The position numbers and the translations under genes were made by a program. From an uncultured Bacteroidia bacterium (GTDB lineage Bacteria; Bacteroidota; Bacteroidia; NS11-12g; UBA955): a stretch of DNA of 64,000 nt. Positions 10,171 through 19,429 of this stretch are shown here, one piece after another. The stretch is taken from assembly GCA_943788195.1 (NCBI GenBank), contig CALSPH010000001.1:1561595-1625594 (forward strand). The letters run 5' to 3'. Each line of letters opens with the position of its first letter. The stretch's first letter is position 1. The notes below the pieces were generated by a model. That model was not told the origin of the DNA. It did no database searches and was given only the letters and a program-made list of their open reading frames with translations.

Positions 10171-10644
10171 TTAATTGAGTTCATCCAATTCTTTGCGAAA
10201 ATCGTATTGTAAATCTGCATGCAAAGTGCCAATTGCCTTTTCAATCAAGTCGCGTTGCCGATTGAACATATTCTCCAATTGAGAGCTTTTCGGGTTGGAT
10301 GGTTTAACTTCGTTCAGTTTGAAACAAAAGTGCATTAAAACAGCCGCTTCAGTACTTTTTTTCTTCGAATAGCGAATGTATTTTTTAATACGCCTAAGTA
10401 TCTTTCTCGTGCTTTTGCGTACATAATACATGTGGTTGATATTGATTTCTTCGAATAATTCATCGATTTCCTGTTTAATGAGTTCGATGTATGCATCTTC
10501 ATCTTCTGCCTCAAACAAAAGATAGGTAAGCAATTCCTTATTGTCTTTTTTAAATCGGGCAAGGGCAAGAATCAGCTCAATATGCTGGTCTTCACCTATG
10601 TGTTTGAGTTCTTTCTTAATCCGTGCAATGGAAACAGCTTTCAT
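10171..10644 (-). CDS. conserved-type protein of unknown function, helical and charged
   Basis: The 157-residue product has no signal peptide or membrane segment. It is rich in Lys, Glu and Leu and is predicted by eye to be all-helical (KKELKHIGEDQHIELILALARF; then a basic stretch STRKILRRIKKYIRYSKKK). The gene is tucked between the DUF4197 lipoprotein gene (2 nt) and the phospholipase-D-like gene (4 nt), so it is almost certainly part of one operon. Similar small helical proteins occur beside this lipoprotein in related bacteria, but I cannot name a family. Confidence 0.68.
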   Translation of the reverse strand: MKAVSIARIKKELKHIGEDQHIELILALARFKKDNKELLTYLLFEAEDEDAYIELIKQEIDELFEEININHMYYVRKSTRKILRRIKKYIRYSKKKSTEAAVLMHFCFKLNEVKPSNPKSSQLENMFNRQRDLIEKAIGTLHADLQYDFRKELDELN

Positions 10645-10646
10645 GT

Positions 10647-11375
10647 TCAGCTGCCAAATACTTTCTTAAGTATATCATTTACTCGATGGCTGATATCATT
10701 TCTGATTTTACCTTCTTCAACCGCTACTTTTAGGAAAAGACCATTTAATGCTTTTTCAGTAGTGTGTGCACTAAGCGAATTGCTTGACACGGGTTTTAAG
10801 AGCCCAAAGCTGGCATTGGCAACCACGTTATATTTGGTGATTAAACTGGCATAACTTCCCTGAGCACTAATTCCAGGTATAAGCTCCTTGCTCAAGCTGG
10901 TATTGATTTTGTGTTCAAATGTATTGGAAAGAGAGTTGTAGGTTTTGGTATTTAAATACTGCGTTGCTGCATCATCCGCTCCATTGAGTATTCCAAGACC
11001 ATCGTCAATGGTAATACTTGTAATGGCATTTACAAAAATGGGTTTTGCCTCGGTGGCCGCATCTTCTGCACTGCGATTGATTGCTTTGATGGTTTCATCT
11101 AAAAGTAATTGTCCACCAGGTATTTTACCAATATTGTCTGTTATCGTTTTGGCTTCTGCCGGAAGTAAAATCTTCACTAATTCATCTTTGTAATAACCGT
11201 CCACTTTAGATAAGATGCCAACCGAAGTGTCAGTACCTACATTTAGGGCACTTTTCAATCCTTCGATAATTTCGCTGTTGCTTAAACCCTCTGGGTCTAA
11301 GGAGATTTCCTCGCATGCACTTAGTGTAAATAAAAAAGTGCTGGCAACGAGTATGTTACGTAGTGTTCTAAACAT
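10647..11375 (-). CDS. DUF4197 family lipoprotein
   Basis: The 242-residue protein begins with a lipoprotein signal (FLFTLSACEE, lipobox LSAC). The mature part matches the DUF4197 pattern: SEIIEGLKSALNVGTDTSVGILSKVDGYYKDELVKILLP near the start, then the NRSAEDAATEAKPIFVNAITSITIDDGLGILNG block, and a C-terminal NGLFLKVAVEEGKIRN segment. The function of DUF4197 is unknown. The stop codon is TGA (10647-10649), one of the normal TGA terminations in this window. It is the first gene of a closely spaced minus-strand run that continues into the PLD-like gene. Confidence 0.85.
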   Translation of the reverse strand: MFRTLRNILVASTFLFTLSACEEISLDPEGLSNSEIIEGLKSALNVGTDTSVGILSKVDGYYKDELVKILLPAEAKTITDNIGKIPGGQLLLDETIKAINRSAEDAATEAKPIFVNAITSITIDDGLGILNGADDAATQYLNTKTYNSLSNTFEHKINTSLSKELIPGISAQGSYASLITKYNVVANASFGLLKPVSSNSLSAHTTEKALNGLFLKVAVEEGKIRNDISHRVNDILKKVFGS

Positions 11376-11438
11376 TCGTGTAGTTTGTTGGTTATGTTGA
11401 TTAATTTTGTGGTGTATTAAAAGAACAAATATAACGGA

Positions 11439-12680
11439 TTGAAAGCAGAAATAATTACCATCGGAGATGAGATATTAATTGGTCAAATTGTTGACACCAA
11501 CAGTGCATGGTTAGGTAGAATTCTTAATAAGGAAGGTATTGATGTGTTACATATTCAGTCCATTTCGGATGATAAGCAATCGATAAAGGATGCGGTGGAA
11601 CTTGCTTTCAGCCGTGCAGAATTGGTGCTAATGACTGGTGGCTTGGGACCAACACAAGACGATATTACGCGAGAAACATTATTGGAATATTTTGATGATG
11701 AGTTGGAGATGAATGAAGAAGTGTTAGCCCATCTGGAGCAAATCTTTCATAAACGTGGGCGAAAAATGCTGGATATTAATAGAGGTCAAGCCCTGGTGCC
11801 AAAAAAGTGCGAAGTTCTTTTTAATATTCAAGGCACAGCACCCGCCATGCTATTTAAACACAACGGAAAATGGTTAGCATCCATGCCTGGAGTTCCTTAT
11901 GAAATGAAACACATCGTTTCCAATGAGTTATTGCCTAAAGTGCGTGCCAATTTTAAGTTAGAAGAGATTAAACATCGCACCATTACAACCTATGGGGTTC
12001 CGGAGAGTTTATTAGCTAAAAAAATTGAATTGTTTGTAGATATGCTCCCTTCAAGTATCCGACCCGCTTACTTGCCCAATTTAAATATTGTAAGATTCCG
12101 TCTATCTGGAAGAGGTGGAAATACGATTGAACAAGAATTGGATGAACATATGCAGCGGATTGTCAATTATTTAGGGCATAACGTAGTGCTCAGCCAAAAG
12201 GATGAAACTCCTGCAGAACATTTGATGGGTCTGCTTAAAGAGAAAAACCTTAAAGTGACGATGGCAGAAAGTTGCACAGGAGGTTATGTTGCGCATCAAC
12301 TGACTTGTTTGCCAGGGGCAAGTGCTGTTTTTAAGGGAAGCCTAGTGGCATATGATTATGATGTGAAAACCACCGAATTGGGTGTGCCTGAGGACGTTTT
12401 ATTAAAAACAGGAGCCGTTAGCCAAGAAACAGTTGAATTTATGTGTACTAAGGTAAGGGAAAAGTACAATTCAGATATTGGGATTGGGATAAGTGGTATA
12501 GCTGGACCCGATGGGGGCACAGATGATAAACCGGTAGGCACTGTTTATGTGGGTGTTTCAGATGGAACGAATACAAATGTACAATGTTATCATTTTCATG
12601 GAGAACGCATAAAAATAATTCAACGCACATCGAATGCTGCGTACAATATGGCCCGTAAATTAGTATTGGGCATTTCCTGA
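11439..12680 (+). CDS. cinA: CinA-like nicotinamide-nucleotide amidase / damage-inducible protein
   Basis: The start is TTG 11439 (MKAEIITIGDEILIGQIVDTNS), matching the family N-terminus exactly. The 413 residues contain the N-terminal MoCF-like domain (MTGGLGPTQDDITRE; SMPGVPYEMK) and the C-terminal CinA amidohydrolase domain (VTMAESCTGGYVAHQLT; GISGIAGPDGGTDDKPVGTVY). Family knowledge: CinA deamidates nicotinamide mononucleotide for pyridine-nucleotide recycling, and the N-domain is an ADP-ribose pyrophosphatase-type domain. It ends in TGA and is divergent from the DUF4197 lipoprotein. Confidence 0.94.
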   Translation: MKAEIITIGDEILIGQIVDTNSAWLGRILNKEGIDVLHIQSISDDKQSIKDAVELAFSRAELVLMTGGLGPTQDDITRETLLEYFDDELEMNEEVLAHLEQIFHKRGRKMLDINRGQALVPKKCEVLFNIQGTAPAMLFKHNGKWLASMPGVPYEMKHIVSNELLPKVRANFKLEEIKHRTITTYGVPESLLAKKIELFVDMLPSSIRPAYLPNLNIVRFRLSGRGGNTIEQELDEHMQRIVNYLGHNVVLSQKDETPAEHLMGLLKEKNLKVTMAESCTGGYVAHQLTCLPGASAVFKGSLVAYDYDVKTTELGVPEDVLLKTGAVSQETVEFMCTKVREKYNSDIGIGISGIAGPDGGTDDKPVGTVYVGVSDGTNTNVQCYHFHGERIKIIQRTSNAAYNMARKLVLGIS

Positions 12681-12718
12681 TTTGAATGATTTTAAGTACT
12701 TTTGGATAAACTACAAGC

Positions 12719-13241
12719 ATGGTAGATGAAGTTTACGAAGAGGTACCCGAAGAGTTTTCAATAGGTCAAGTAAGGCCAAGGTTTAAAATGGACTTGAATT
12801 ATTCACCTGAAGCGTTGGTTAAAAAATTTACTGTTGCTTTAAGTGAGGATAATAAACCATGTCAAGGTCAGGCCAATGAAACCTATGCAACCCTTTATTT
12901 TCCGCGTGATAAACGGCATTATTGGTCGCCTCAACTTACTTTGATGATTGAAGGAAACGAAGAAGATGGTACCCATTTGAGGGGCTTATACGGCCCAAGA
13001 CCAGCGGTATGGACCATGTTTGTTTTTTTTCTATTCTATTATAGCAGTGATAACCTTGTTTTGTGTCATGATTGGTGGCTCACAATTGATGCTGGGTAAA
13101 TCGAGCTGGGTACTTTGGCTGATACCATTTTTGGTGATATTATTCGCATCACTCTATTATGTGGCTCATTTAGGCAAGAAGAAAGGGAAGCCAGAGATTG
13201 AGGTTATGCATCAATTCCTTTTGAAAATACTGATTGAATAA
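12719..13241 (+). CDS. membrane protein of unknown function, interrupted by a homopolymer frameshift
   Basis: Frame 1 starts at ATG 12719 (MVDEVYEEVPEEFSIGQVRP) and is soluble up to GLYGPRPAVWTMFVFF. It then runs out of membrane-like sequence after the T8 run at 13023-13030. Removing one T joins it to the overlapping frame, FYSIIAVITLFCVMIGG followed by WVLWLIPFLVILFASLYYVA, which gives two transmembrane helices and a basic C-terminus, about 173 residues in all. The joined protein is far more coherent than either piece, so the break is probably a one-base length error or a recent mutation. I do not recognise the family. It lies between cinA and the E2 gene. Confidence 0.68.
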
Positions 13242-13331
13242 TCCACTTTGCCGTTCGTATACTGTGCATTAAATATGCGATAATCTTATGTTTTTAAGTT
13301 CAATTTAACGAAATTTGCACCACTTTAAACT

Positions 13332-14645
13332 ATGGCACAACAAGAAGTATTGCTCCCTAAAATGGGAGAAAGTATAGCAGAAGCAACCATTATAAGATGG
13401 CTTAAAGAAGAGGGAGAAACCGTAGAATTGGATGAACCCATTGTGGAAATTGCTACAGATAAAGTGGATTCTGAGGTTCCTTCACCATATGAAGGAGTAT
13501 TAACCAAACAACTTTATGCCGAAGGGGATGTTGTTGCTGTAGGGGCACCATTCTGTGAAATTGGTTCAGAAGGAGGCGCACCAGCAGCTCCTAAAAGTGA
13601 ACCAAAGATAGAGGAAACACCTGCACCAGAGATTGTTGCAGAGGTGATTAAACCTTTGCAAACTTCCAATGGCCCAGTCGCTGGCCAAGCTAGTGATCGA
13701 TTTTATTCTCCATTGGTGTTAAACATTGCCCGTACAGAAGGGGTTTCAATGCAAGTGCTAGAAACCATACCAGGAACGGGTAAAGAAGGTAGAGTGACCA
13801 AACGCGATATTTTGGCCTATTTAAAAAATCCTACAGAAGTGGCTGCTTCATCAAGAGAGCGAGTAGTAGAGGAAAAGCCAGCTGCAATTCAACCTCAAAA
13901 ATCTGCGCCTAAAGCAGTTTCTGTGAGTTTGAATAAAGGAGATGAGATTATTGAGATGGATCGCATGCGCAAACTGATTGCAGATCATATGGTGATGTCT
14001 AAACATACCTCACCGCACGTAACCTCTTTTGTTGAAGCGGATGTAACCAATTTGGTAGAGTGGCGCAATAAAGTGAAAGGACCTTTTCAAAAGCGAGAAG
14101 GAGAAAAAATCACCTTTACTCCATTGTTCATTGAGGCTGTAGTTAAAGCCATAAAAGACTTTCCGATGATTAATATTGCCGTGAATGGGGATAGTATCAT
14201 CAAACGAAAAGACATCAACATCGGTATGGCAGCAGCCTTACCAAGTGGAAACTTAATTGTTCCTGTCATAAAGAATGCAGATTCTAAAAACCTATTGGGA
14301 ATCACCCGTGAAGTGAATGATTTAGCCTTTAGAGCTCGTGAAAACAAATTGGCTCCCGATGATATTTCAGGCGGAACATTCACAATCACCAATGTCGGGA
14401 CATTTGGCAATGTAATGGGTACTCCAATTATTAACCAACCTCAAGTTGCAATCCTTGCTGTTGGTGCAATTCGCAAAAAACCAGCAGTTATAGAAACGGA
14501 TCAAGGCGATTTTATCGGTATCCGGCATATGATGTATTTATCGCATTCATATGACCATCGAGTGGTGGATGGATTGCTTGGTGGGTCTTTTGTGCGAAGA
14601 GTTGCAGATTACCTTGAATCTTGGGATGTAAATAGAGAGCTATAG
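13332..14645 (+). CDS. 2-oxoacid dehydrogenase E2 (dihydrolipoamide acyltransferase)
   Basis: The 437 residues show the full E2 layout. An N-terminal lipoyl domain carries the lipoylated Lys in EIATDKVDSEVPSP (near residue 43). An Ala/Pro/Glu-rich linker follows. The E1/E3-binding domain is SPLVLNIARTEGVSMQVLET with GTGKEGRVTKRDIL. The catalytic acyltransferase domain ends in the active-site HRVVDG (SYDHRVVDGLLGG). The enzyme transfers acyl groups from lipoate to CoA. With a single lipoyl domain it could serve the branched-chain 2-oxoacid or the 2-oxoglutarate complex; no E1 or E3 gene is in the window, so I leave the substrate open. A TTTGC element precedes the gene at about 13314. Confidence 0.92.
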   Translation: MAQQEVLLPKMGESIAEATIIRWLKEEGETVELDEPIVEIATDKVDSEVPSPYEGVLTKQLYAEGDVVAVGAPFCEIGSEGGAPAAPKSEPKIEETPAPEIVAEVIKPLQTSNGPVAGQASDRFYSPLVLNIARTEGVSMQVLETIPGTGKEGRVTKRDILAYLKNPTEVAASSRERVVEEKPAAIQPQKSAPKAVSVSLNKGDEIIEMDRMRKLIADHMVMSKHTSPHVTSFVEADVTNLVEWRNKVKGPFQKREGEKITFTPLFIEAVVKAIKDFPMINIAVNGDSIIKRKDINIGMAAALPSGNLIVPVIKNADSKNLLGITREVNDLAFRARENKLAPDDISGGTFTITNVGTFGNVMGTPIINQPQVAILAVGAIRKKPAVIETDQGDFIGIRHMMYLSHSYDHRVVDGLLGGSFVRRVADYLESWDVNREL

Positions 14646-14650
14646 GTAAA

Positions 14651-15379
14651 ATGGACAATACACTAATTGTCATACCTGCGCGTTATGCCAGCACCCGTTT
14701 TGAGGGTAAACCTTTAGCGTTAATAAACGATAAATATCTTATTCAAAGGGTGTATGAGCAATGCACTCAAGTTAAAAATGCTGATGTGGTGATTGCCACC
14801 GAAGATAAACGCATTGAAACTGCCGTAAAAGAATTCACCCAAAATATTGTAATGACTTCAGCAGATCACCCAAGTGGGACCGATCGGGTAGCAGAGGTGG
14901 TTAAGCAATTAAGCCATAATAAATACGACTATATTATCAATGTGCAAGGAGATGAGCCTTGTGTCCAGCCAGAGCAGGTTCAAGCCTTATTAACATTGCT
15001 TAAAGGGAAAGCGCAAATCGCTACTTTGAAAAAGAAAATTGATTCAAAAAAGGCTGAAGACCGCAATACTGTTAAGGTGGTATGTGATGTAAAAGGGAAG
15101 GCACTTTATTTCAGTCGTGCCAAAATTCCGTCAGAACATACCCATGAAACACACTATTTTAAGCATGTTGGCATGTATGGCTTTGAAACAGAAACCCTGC
15201 TGGCATTGTCAATTCTAAAACCTTCAATGCTTGAAAAATCTGAAAGATTAGAACAATTGAGATGGTTGGAGTCGGGTTTTTCAGTGTACTGTGCAGAAAC
15301 CCATTTTGAAAGCCCAAGTGTAGATGTGCCTGAGGATATTGCTTTAGTTGAAGACTATCTCAACAGTGTTCATTCGTAG
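14651..15379 (+). CDS. kdsB: 3-deoxy-manno-octulosonate cytidylyltransferase (CMP-KDO synthetase)
   Basis: The 242-residue enzyme activates KDO with CTP for lipopolysaccharide inner-core synthesis. The family motifs are present in order: IPARYASTRFEGKPLA at the N-terminus, ADHPSGTDRVAEV, IINVQGDEPCVQPEQV, and YFKHVGMYGFETETL with LEKSERLEQLRWLESG near the end. It starts 5 nt after the E2 stop codon. Together with the heptose-phosphate adenylyltransferase gene at 18.9 kb it points to a complete Gram-negative LPS core pathway. Confidence 0.95.
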   Translation: MDNTLIVIPARYASTRFEGKPLALINDKYLIQRVYEQCTQVKNADVVIATEDKRIETAVKEFTQNIVMTSADHPSGTDRVAEVVKQLSHNKYDYIINVQGDEPCVQPEQVQALLTLLKGKAQIATLKKKIDSKKAEDRNTVKVVCDVKGKALYFSRAKIPSEHTHETHYFKHVGMYGFETETLLALSILKPSMLEKSERLEQLRWLESGFSVYCAETHFESPSVDVPEDIALVEDYLNSVHS

Positions 15380-15447
15380 TGATTTTTCAGTTAATAGAAC
15401 AATTTCATGCTTCATTGACTAAGAACCAATATTTAATAACTAAAAAC

Positions 15448-15455
15448 TAAATTTG
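15448..15455 (+). promoter_or_regulatory. minus-7 element 5 nt before a start codon
   Basis: TAAATTTG matches TAnnTTTG and is followed by CACCA and the ATG at 15461. Transcription would begin at or next to the start codon, so the message should be leaderless or nearly so. Confidence 0.6.
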
Positions 15456-15460
15456 CACCA

Positions 15461-16870
15461 ATGCAAGATCAAGAAACGTATATCCCTAAGAATAAAGTTA
15501 GAATCGTTACTGCCGCTTCGCTATTTGATGGACATGATGCTGCCATTAATGTAATGCGTAGAATCATTCAAGGCACCGGCTGTGAAGTAATCCATCTTGG
15601 ACACGACCGTTCGGTGCAGGAAGTGGTTAATGCTGCGATACAAGAAGATGCACATGCGATTGCGATGACCAGTTATCAAGGCGGACACAATGAGTATTTT
15701 AGATATATGTATGATTTGCTAAAAGAACAAAATGCAACCCATATTAAGATATTTGGTGGAGGCGGAGGCGTAATACTACCCTCTGAAATAGCAGAATTAC
15801 AGGCCTGCGGCATCGAACGGATCTACACTCCTGATGATGGGAGAGAAATGGGTTTGCAAGGCATGATCAATGATTTGGTTCAACGTTCAGATTACAAGAT
15901 CGGACACGAGGACAATTTTGATTGTGAACAGTTGTCTGTTGACAATGCGCCAGGAATTGCGAGATTGATCTCAATTGCGGAAAACAATCCTGAGGCTTTT
16001 GAAGCAATTCAACCAACATTAGAAGACAAGAAGGGTCAAGCACCTATTCTTGGAATAACCGGCACAGGAGGTGCAGGTAAATCCAGTTTGGTGGATGAAT
16101 TGGTTAGACGATTCTTAAAAGACCAACCCAATAAGAAAATTGGGATTATATCTGTAGATCCATCCAAACGTAAGACCGGTGGAGCGCTTTTAGGCGATCG
16201 AATTCGAATGAATTCTATTAATCATGGGAATGTATATATGCGCTCTTTAGCAACGCGCCAGAGTAATTTAGCACTAAGCAAACATGTAGATGATGCATTG
16301 TTAATATTAAAGGCGGCTGGTTTCGATTTAATAATTTTGGAAACATCTGGAATAGGACAATCAGATACAGAAATCACAGACCATTCTGATTTGTGTTTAT
16401 ACGTTATGACCCCAGAATATGGCGCAGCAAGTCAATTGGAAAAAATTGATATGCTTGATTTTGCCGATGTAATTGCTTTAAATAAGTTTGATAAACGAGG
16501 CGCTCAAGATGCATTACGTGATGTACGCAAACAATACCAACGCAATCAAAAGCTGTTTGAAGTAGATACCGATCAAATGCCTGTATTGGGAACCATTGCA
16601 AGTCAGTTCAATGACCCTGGAATGAATACCTTATATGGATTGTTAATGCAAAAATTAGTTGAACGCACCGGTGCGGATTTAAGCATCGATTTTGTGGCAG
16701 GCAATGAGATGAGTGAGAAAATCTTTATCATTCCGCCCAAACGAAATCGATATTTAAGTGAAATTGCTGAAACCATAAGAGGTTATAATGACAAGGCCGA
16801 GGAGCAAGCTGATATTGCCGAAAAGATGTATCAGTTGAAAGGGAGTATGGATTTGCTAAAGAAAGGTTAA
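15461..16870 (+). CDS. B12-binding plus MeaB-type GTPase protein, equivalent to the N-terminal half of IcmF
   Basis: The 469-residue product has a cobalamin-binding domain at residues 10-145 ([40 protein letters not shown]) and a MeaB/ArgK GTPase domain at 195-440, with the P-loop GTGGAGKSS at 201-209, [20 protein letters not shown] and NKFD near 345. In fused isobutyryl-CoA mutase (IcmF, about 1,100 residues) the same two domains are followed by the substrate-binding mutase barrel. Here the protein stops after [14 protein letters not shown], and the next gene is convergent, overlapping by 4 nt, so no mutase domain follows. A split two-gene IcmF, with the barrel elsewhere in the genome, is plausible; a decayed remnant is the alternative. 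No downstream frame hides the missing domain. Confidence 0.88.
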   Translation: MQDQETYIPKNKVRIVTAASLFDGHDAAINVMRRIIQGTGCEVIHLGHDRSVQEVVNAAIQEDAHAIAMTSYQGGHNEYFRYMYDLLKEQNATHIKIFGGGGGVILPSEIAELQACGIERIYTPDDGREMGLQGMINDLVQRSDYKIGHEDNFDCEQLSVDNAPGIARLISIAENNPEAFEAIQPTLEDKKGQAPILGITGTGGAGKSSLVDELVRRFLKDQPNKKIGIISVDPSKRKTGGALLGDRIRMNSINHGNVYMRSLATRQSNLALSKHVDDALLILKAAGFDLIILETSGIGQSDTEITDHSDLCLYVMTPEYGAASQLEKIDMLDFADVIALNKFDKRGAQDALRDVRKQYQRNQKLFEVDTDQMPVLGTIASQFNDPGMNTLYGLLMQKLVERTGADLSIDFVAGNEMSEKIFIIPPKRNRYLSEIAETIRGYNDKAEEQADIAEKMYQLKGSMDLLKKG

Positions 16871-17616
16871 AAAGCCTTACTTACACCCAACCCAACTTGA
16901 ATTTTATATTGAAATTGTCGTTCGTAGCTATTGCTGCTGGGTATCGGGATGAAACTTAGCCCTGGAGTAAAACTAAAGTAATAGTCATCGCCTAATGCTT
17001 GTCTCATACGCACACCTCCCTCAATACTAATAGTTACAGGCAACATTTCAAATTTTTCTGAAGGCAAATCAAATTCTCGTTTATTGTAAGCAGTAAAACC
17101 GATTGATTTGGCTTTTGCTTTTTTGGACACTACCACATTAAGTGATCCACCACCATAAAAACCAATATTCATACCTTTTGGCATTTTATCCCATTTTATG
17201 GTTTTGAAATAGTAGATAGGAATGGAGATATTATGGAATCGATAGTAGTACTCCATATCACCAGCAGGTTGAATGGCTTGAATCTTTCCTATATCGGTAT
17301 GCAGCGAATCTGGAAAAAGCAGATCCGTCCGTTTTCTTTGCCAACCATATACTTGATATCTCAAACCGATGTATAATTCATCAAACCGTTTTAGTCGTTG
17401 AGAAACATGTAAGCCAAATGCTGGAGCAAATAGGTGTTCTTGGATGTTTTGGATGGAATCGTTGTGCTCATTTACATTATTGGTGCCATATGCATTGGTT
17501 GCTTTCACTAAAGCTCCGGCTAAACCTGGATTAAAGTGCGCTCCAAAAAAGGTTTGACCAAAGGAAAATTGGCTAAAACCAAATACTATGAATAGGATGA
17601 ACAGCTTTTTTACCAT
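16867..17616 (-). CDS. outer-membrane beta-barrel-like protein of unknown function
   Basis: The 249-residue product starts with a signal peptide ending SQFSFGQ, and the mature part alternates aromatic and polar residues as in small barrels ([46 protein letters not shown]-like pattern, [15 protein letters not shown]). The last residues ([14 protein letters not shown]) end in Phe, as is typical of barrel termini recognised by the Bam machine. The ATG overlaps the stop of the MATE gene by 7 nt, so it is the final gene of that minus-strand operon. Function unknown; a porin-like or structural role is only a guess. Confidence 0.72.
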   Translation of the reverse strand: MVKKLFILFIVFGFSQFSFGQTFFGAHFNPGLAGALVKATNAYGTNNVNEHNDSIQNIQEHLFAPAFGLHVSQRLKRFDELYIGLRYQVYGWQRKRTDLLFPDSLHTDIGKIQAIQPAGDMEYYYRFHNISIPIYYFKTIKWDKMPKGMNIGFYGGGSLNVVVSKKAKAKSIGFTAYNKREFDLPSEKFEMLPVTISIEGGVRMRQALGDDYYFSFTPGLSFIPIPSSNSYERQFQYKIQVGLGVSKAF

Positions 17617-18950
17617 CGTGTTTCTATTGTTTTAAGTTGTTGACTAAATCGATAAATCAATATCAAAGACGCCAAAGATAATCCAATTACAAAACCCCAC
17701 CAAACCCCAATTACACCCATGTTAAAGCCATTGGGCATAGCAAGCCAATAACTTGCTGGAATCATTACCAACCAATAACTCACAAATGCAATGAGTGCAG
17801 GGATGCGCACATCTTTTATACCACGCAACATATTGAGACCTAAGTTCTGAAACCCATCAGAAACTTGAAAAGCCGCGGCCATCACCATTAATGGCACTGC
17901 AAATCCGATAAGCTGGGCATCATTGGTATATATGCTAATCAAAGTTTTTGGAAATAATATAAATGCAAGTACAAAGATGATTTCAACACCAAGAATCAAC
18001 AATGCACAGGCTTTAGCAGATTCGTAAATATGATTTTTATCCTTAGCTCCATATCCATTGCCAATCATAATATTGCTTGAAGTAGAGATTCCAGTAATAA
18101 ACATAAAGGTGACAGAAGCCATATTCAGGACAATTTGATGCGCGGTTAAGGACATATTTCCCAGCCAACCTGCAATTATAAATGAAACGGTAAATGCAAA
18201 AACTTCAAGAAACAATTGAAATCCAATGGGTAATCCGATGGTAAGAATACGCTGACTGGTAACCTTCCAATTGGAGGTACTGGTATTGTTTCTGATAAGC
18301 TCCAGTTCTTTACTGGTATGTGCATAAAGAACCAGCAGCATACATAAAACCACCTTGGACAGGTTAGTGGCAAATGCGCTTCCAATAAAGCCATATGCCG
18401 GCATTCCCATTTTACCGAAAATGAGCCAATCATTGAAAAAGTAATTAAGCACAAGCGCAATTGCCGTAATAATCATAGGAGGCCATGTTTTACCCAAACC
18501 GTTTAAATAGGATGAATACAACGTGAAAACTAAGAAAAAAGGGGTCCCCCAAATCAAGGCAATCAAATAGGATTTGGTCATTTGACTAACCGCTTCAGGT
18601 TGATTTAAATAATCAAAAAAGTAGCTTGATAAAAAGAGCAGGACACCAAGCGCAATGCTAATCGGAATACTGAGCACAAGACCTGTTCGAATGTACTTCC
18701 ATGTTTTATCCCGTTTTCCTGCTCCATCTGCAATTGAAACTAACGATGTGATGCCAAAATAAACACCTAGCCCCAAGACGATAAACAAAAAGTAAATGGC
18801 ACTGCCAATACCTACCGCGGCTTGTGCATCATTGCTTACTAAACCACACATTACCGTATCCGTTGAGCCCATTAGTACGAAGCCCAATTGTCCGCCAATA
18901 ACGGGTGCGCCAATCTGTATAGCACGTCTAATGTATTTTGAAGAGACCAA
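17610..18950 (-). CDS. MATE family multidrug efflux transporter
   Basis: The 446-residue protein has about twelve hydrophobic segments in two homologous halves. Features of the MATE/NorM family are the N-terminal IGAPVIGGQLGFVLMGSTDTVMCG and the second-half GLPIGFQLFLEVFAFTVSFI with MSLTAHQIVLNMASVTFM. These carriers exchange Na+ or H+ for cationic drugs or metabolites. The start is TTG 18950, 2 nt after the adenylyltransferase stop. It lies inside a five-gene minus-strand run from panD to the barrel protein. The substrate cannot be told from sequence. Confidence 0.92.
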   Translation of the reverse strand: MVSSKYIRRAIQIGAPVIGGQLGFVLMGSTDTVMCGLVSNDAQAAVGIGSAIYFLFIVLGLGVYFGITSLVSIADGAGKRDKTWKYIRTGLVLSIPISIALGVLLFLSSYFFDYLNQPEAVSQMTKSYLIALIWGTPFFLVFTLYSSYLNGLGKTWPPMIITAIALVLNYFFNDWLIFGKMGMPAYGFIGSAFATNLSKVVLCMLLVLYAHTSKELELIRNNTSTSNWKVTSQRILTIGLPIGFQLFLEVFAFTVSFIIAGWLGNMSLTAHQIVLNMASVTFMFITGISTSSNIMIGNGYGAKDKNHIYESAKACALLILGVEIIFVLAFILFPKTLISIYTNDAQLIGFAVPLMVMAAAFQVSDGFQNLGLNMLRGIKDVRIPALIAFVSYWLVMIPASYWLAMPNGFNMGVIGVWWGFVIGLSLASLILIYRFSQQLKTIETRW

Positions 18951-18952
18951 AC

Positions 18953-19429
18953 TTATTCTAATATTTTGCGCTCAATGGCGCTGGTAGAATATCCTTCAAT
19001 AAGGGGAATAGTAATCACTTCACCACCCCATGCAATGGTTTCTTTTCCACCTACAATGTCTTCGATTTTGTAATCGGCCCCTTTAATCAAGATGTTTGGT
19101 TTGATACGGGTGATTAGTTTAAAAGGGGTTTCTTCCTCAAACAGGATAACTGCATCGACAAAATACAATGATGCCATTACAAATGATCGACTGCTCTCAT
19201 CTTGCAATGGTCTGTTTGGTGATTTTTTTTGTATTTTTACCGATGAATCACTGTTTAACCCAACGATTAATTTATTGCCTTTTTTACTTGCTTCAAACAA
19301 GTAGGAGACATGCCCTTTATGCAGAATATCAAAGCATCCATTGGTGAATACAATTTTTTCTCCATCTTCTTTCCAAGCATCAATTTGATTCTTCGCATCA
19401 GAATACTGGTTAAAAATTTTATGCTGCAC
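18953..19429 (-). CDS. rfaE2: D-glycero-beta-D-manno-heptose 1-phosphate adenylyltransferase
   Basis: The 158-residue protein is a stand-alone nucleotidyltransferase corresponding to the C-terminal half of HldE. The signature is FTNGCFDILHKGHVSYLFEA (HxGH motif near residue 38), followed by KLIVGLNSDSSVK, the NRPLQDE block and FEEETPFKLITRIKPNILIKGADY. It activates heptose phosphate to ADP-heptose for the LPS inner core. The start is GTG 19429, overlapping the upstream membrane-protein gene by 11 nt, which signals coupled translation. The kinase half (HldA type) is not in the window. Confidence 0.93.
   Translation of the reverse strand: MQHKIFNQYSDAKNQIDAWKEDGEKIVFTNGCFDILHKGHVSYLFEASKKGNKLIVGLNSDSSVKIQKKSPNRPLQDESSRSFVMASLYFVDAVILFEEETPFKLITRIKPNILIKGADYKIEDIVGGKETIAWGGEVITIPLIEGYSTSAIERKILE

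Noticed and set aside
16404-16870. A frameshift hiding the missing IcmF mutase domain
   Set aside because: Bases after 16870 encode the convergent barrel protein and MATE transporter on the other strand; no frame downstream resembles a mutase barrel.
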